Source of the DNA: DATLBA01 sp035527275
GTDB lineage: Bacteria; Planctomycetota; Phycisphaerae; FEN-1346
Length of the DNA stretch: 7,097 nucleotides
Assembly (NCBI GenBank): GCA_035527275.1
Contig: DATLBA010000137.1
Location: 1 to 7,097 of the forward strand
Direction: 5' to 3'
How positions within the stretch are numbered: the stretch's first letter is position 1; the number at the start of each line of letters is the position of its first letter. Below the pieces are notes generated by a model. That model was not told the DNA's origin. It did not search any database and worked only from the letters and a program-made list of their open reading frames with translations. Below, piece by piece: positions 5,999-7,097 of this stretch. The translations under genes and the position numbers were made by a program.

Positions 5999-6858
5999 GG
6001 CTGTTTCTCCGCTGGACCGAGGCGTTCGACGCCGGATTGGGATTCGGCCTTTTGGGCCTCGGCCAGGAGTTTCCTGACCGCCTCGGCGCGCTTCGAGTTC
6101 GGATCGCGCTCGAGGTACGCTTTCCACTCGATGACCGCGTGCTCAGGTTCGCCAATGCGCTGGTAGCAGATGCCCATCCAGAAATGGGCCTCCGTGTAGT
6201 CCGGGTCGAGGTCCATGGTGCGCATGAACTGCATGACGGCCTCGTCCAGGTTGCCGGCGTAGTAGTGGCTGAGGCCCTTGGCGAAATGGAGGCTGGCGAT
6301 GGGCGAGGTGTCGATCTGCTTTAGATCGATCTCCGGCAGGGGCAGGGCCATCTGCTGGGCGAGCCGGCGCGCGAGTTGCAGGGCAGCCTCGGGCAGGTCC
6401 TCCGGCCGACAGGCGAGTTCGTCGGCCGCCGCCACACGCTCCGTCTCGATGTCCACCGCCTTGACGCTCACCATCAGTTTCCCCTCGACGAGGAACAATC
6501 GGCCTACCAGGACGGTGTCGGCCTTCAGGAGTTTGCCGGCCTGGATGGCGTACGGCTGGCCGGTCAGACCTTCGAGGGACCGGGCCTGCTCTTCGGCCAG
6601 CGCGAGGAGCCGCTGGCGCTCGACGACGGTGACGTGTTCCTGCTCGGCGAGGAGGACGGCCACGAGGTCCCCCAGGCCGGCGCCGGCGGGGTCGTACTGT
6701 TCCTGGCCCGTCTCGTTGTCGAAGGGGGCGGCGAAGATGATGCGGTTCTGCGGCTCCGTGGGCGCGGGGGCGCCCGTGGCGGCATCCTCGGCCGCTCGCG
6801 CCCACGCTGCCAGCGCCAGTGCCGCCAGGCCTGCAAGGACAAGCGTTCGGCTCTTCAT
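5995..6858 (-). CDS. Secreted CsgG/FlgO/LpoB-like protein with C-terminal TPRs
   Basis: This is a 287-residue protein. Residues 1-22 are a signal peptide with a clean A-R-A cleavage site and no lipobox, so export to the periplasm or beyond is expected. Residues 38-175 form a CsgG/FlgO/LpoB-like domain (IIFAAPFDNET, GLGDLVAVLL, VTVVERQRLLALAEE, LKADTVLVGRLF, LMVSVKAVDIET). Residues 187-254 hold two TPRs (ASLHFAKGLSHYYAGNLDEA with DPDY; AHFWMGICYQRIGEPEHA with DPNS), and the charged tail ends in EKQP. TPRs bind partner proteins. Members of this fold serve in envelope assembly or peptidoglycan synthase activation, but which applies here is unknown. I chose the ATG at 6858 over the one at 6864 because AGGAG lies 8 bases before the former and only 2 before the latter; a far upstream ATG at 7026 would run through the preceding gene. 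It is cotranscribed with both neighbours and is a paralog of the N-terminus of the next gene. Confidence 0.92.
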   Translation of the reverse strand: MKSRTLVLAGLAALALAAWARAAEDAATGAPAPTEPQNRIIFAAPFDNETGQEQYDPAGAGLGDLVAVLLAEQEHVTVVERQRLLALAEEQARSLEGLTGQPYAIQAGKLLKADTVLVGRLFLVEGKLMVSVKAVDIETERVAAADELACRPEDLPEAALQLARRLAQQMALPLPEIDLKQIDTSPIASLHFAKGLSHYYAGNLDEAVMQFMRTMDLDPDYTEAHFWMGICYQRIGEPEHAVIEWKAYLERDPNSKRAEAVRKLLAEAQKAESQSGVERLGPAEKQP

Positions 6859-6864
6859 GGTCAT

Positions 6865-6871
6865 TTCTCCT
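6865..6871 (-). promoter_or_regulatory. Ribosome binding site that sets the start of the small CsgG-like gene
   Basis: AAGGAGA on the minus strand is a near-perfect Shine-Dalgarno sequence. Two in-frame ATGs follow. The first is too close (2 bases after GGAG) and the second has the standard 8-base spacing, so translation most likely begins at 6858. The site lies within the 25-base gap after the preceding stop, which points to an operon without an internal promoter. Confidence 0.7.
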
Positions 6872-6883
6872 TTTCGGTTAGTC

Positions 6884-7097
6884 TCAGGATCCCGCCAGGA
6901 GGGGGTTGCCGCGGATTTCGTCGGCTCGGCCTTCTTTTTCCAGGTACCAGCGGAGGATGCCCGCGGCTTTGTTGCGGACATACTTGGCGAGGTCTTTGAG
7001 GTAGGGTTTCTCTTGCCAATTCGCATCGAGTTGTGCCAGTTCCGGCCAGTCGCCGCGCACGTACGCCCAGGCTGCTTTCTCGAACGCCTGCTTCTGG
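6884..7097 (-). CDS. C-terminal fragment of an unidentified upstream operon gene
   Basis: Only the last 70 residues are visible, ending in TGA at 6884, and the start lies beyond the window. The fragment is helical and charged, with no signal or membrane segment in this part. It starts QKQAFEKAAWAYVRGDWPEL, has a central KDLAKYVRNKAAGILRWYLE helix and ends NPLLAGS. The style, with aromatic-rich helix pairs (W-A-Y, D-W-P-E-L, R-W-Y-L-E), would fit the end of a TPR or SEL1-type helical repeat protein, but this is a guess. The 25-base gap to the CsgG-like gene, which holds only a ribosome binding site, puts it in the same operon. Codon use is strongly biased to G/C at third positions, like the gene after it. 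Confidence 0.82.
   Translation of the reverse strand, partial: QKQAFEKAAWAYVRGDWPELAQLDANWQEKPYLKDLAKYVRNKAAGILRWYLEKEGRADEIRGNPLLAGS

Noticed and set aside
5999..6127. A 43-codon N-terminal extension of the large protein from an ATG at 6127
   Set aside because: It would overlap the preceding gene by over 130 bases and place a basic stretch ahead of an obvious signal peptide. The ATG at 5998 has a ribosome binding site and the ATGA junction.
6859..7026. An extended start of the small CsgG-like protein at 7026
   Set aside because: The extension overlaps the C-terminal coding end of the upstream gene in another frame and hides the signal peptide. The AGGAG before 6858 settles the start.

Overview
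The window looks like chromosomal DNA from a GC-rich bacterium, and every gene I can support reads on the minus strand. The exported, multi-domain, beta-rich proteins, the CsgG/FlgO-like plus TPR combinations and the style of the long C-terminal beta region remind me of Planctomycetota. That placement is an inference from protein style, not from a marker gene. No rRNA, tRNA, CRISPR array, transposase or phage gene was seen.

Read in the direction of transcription (high to low coordinates), a three-gene operon comes first. It starts with the C-terminal end of an unidentified gene (6884-7097). After 25 bases comes a 287-residue secreted protein with a CsgG/FlgO/LpoB-like domain followed by TPRs (5995-6858). 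This overlaps by an ATGA junction with a 1424-residue secreted protein (1724-5998). The big protein opens with the same CsgG/FlgO-like plus TPR arrangement as its small neighbour. It then adds a PEGA-like beta domain, what I read as a six-bladed sialidase-like propeller with degenerate Asp boxes, a proline-rich linker and a ~410-residue beta-rich C-terminus. The two overlapping genes look like divergent paralogs at their N-termini and are probably translated together.

Downstream, 1354-1723 is mostly non-coding. It holds a weakly supported 61-codon reading frame with a good signal peptide and ribosome binding site (1516-1701), which may be a small secreted protein or the decayed start of a gene. 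It also holds a plausible sigma70-type promoter (1452-1480) and a GC-rich hairpin at the predicted 5' end of the next transcript. That promoter would serve the last gene (1-1353), a putative lipoprotein of at least 451 residues that leaves the window without a stop codon and carries a repeated beta-type module.

Base composition is uneven. Hand-counted 60-base rows give about 70% G+C in the flanking genes, about 62% in the CsgG/TPR part of the large gene, and 43-60% in most of its remainder. This fits a mosaic origin for the large gene. I do not recognise a described system here. The most distinctive element is the pairing of a small CsgG-like/TPR protein with a large paralog that carries a putative glycan-binding or glycan-cleaving propeller, presumably at the cell envelope.
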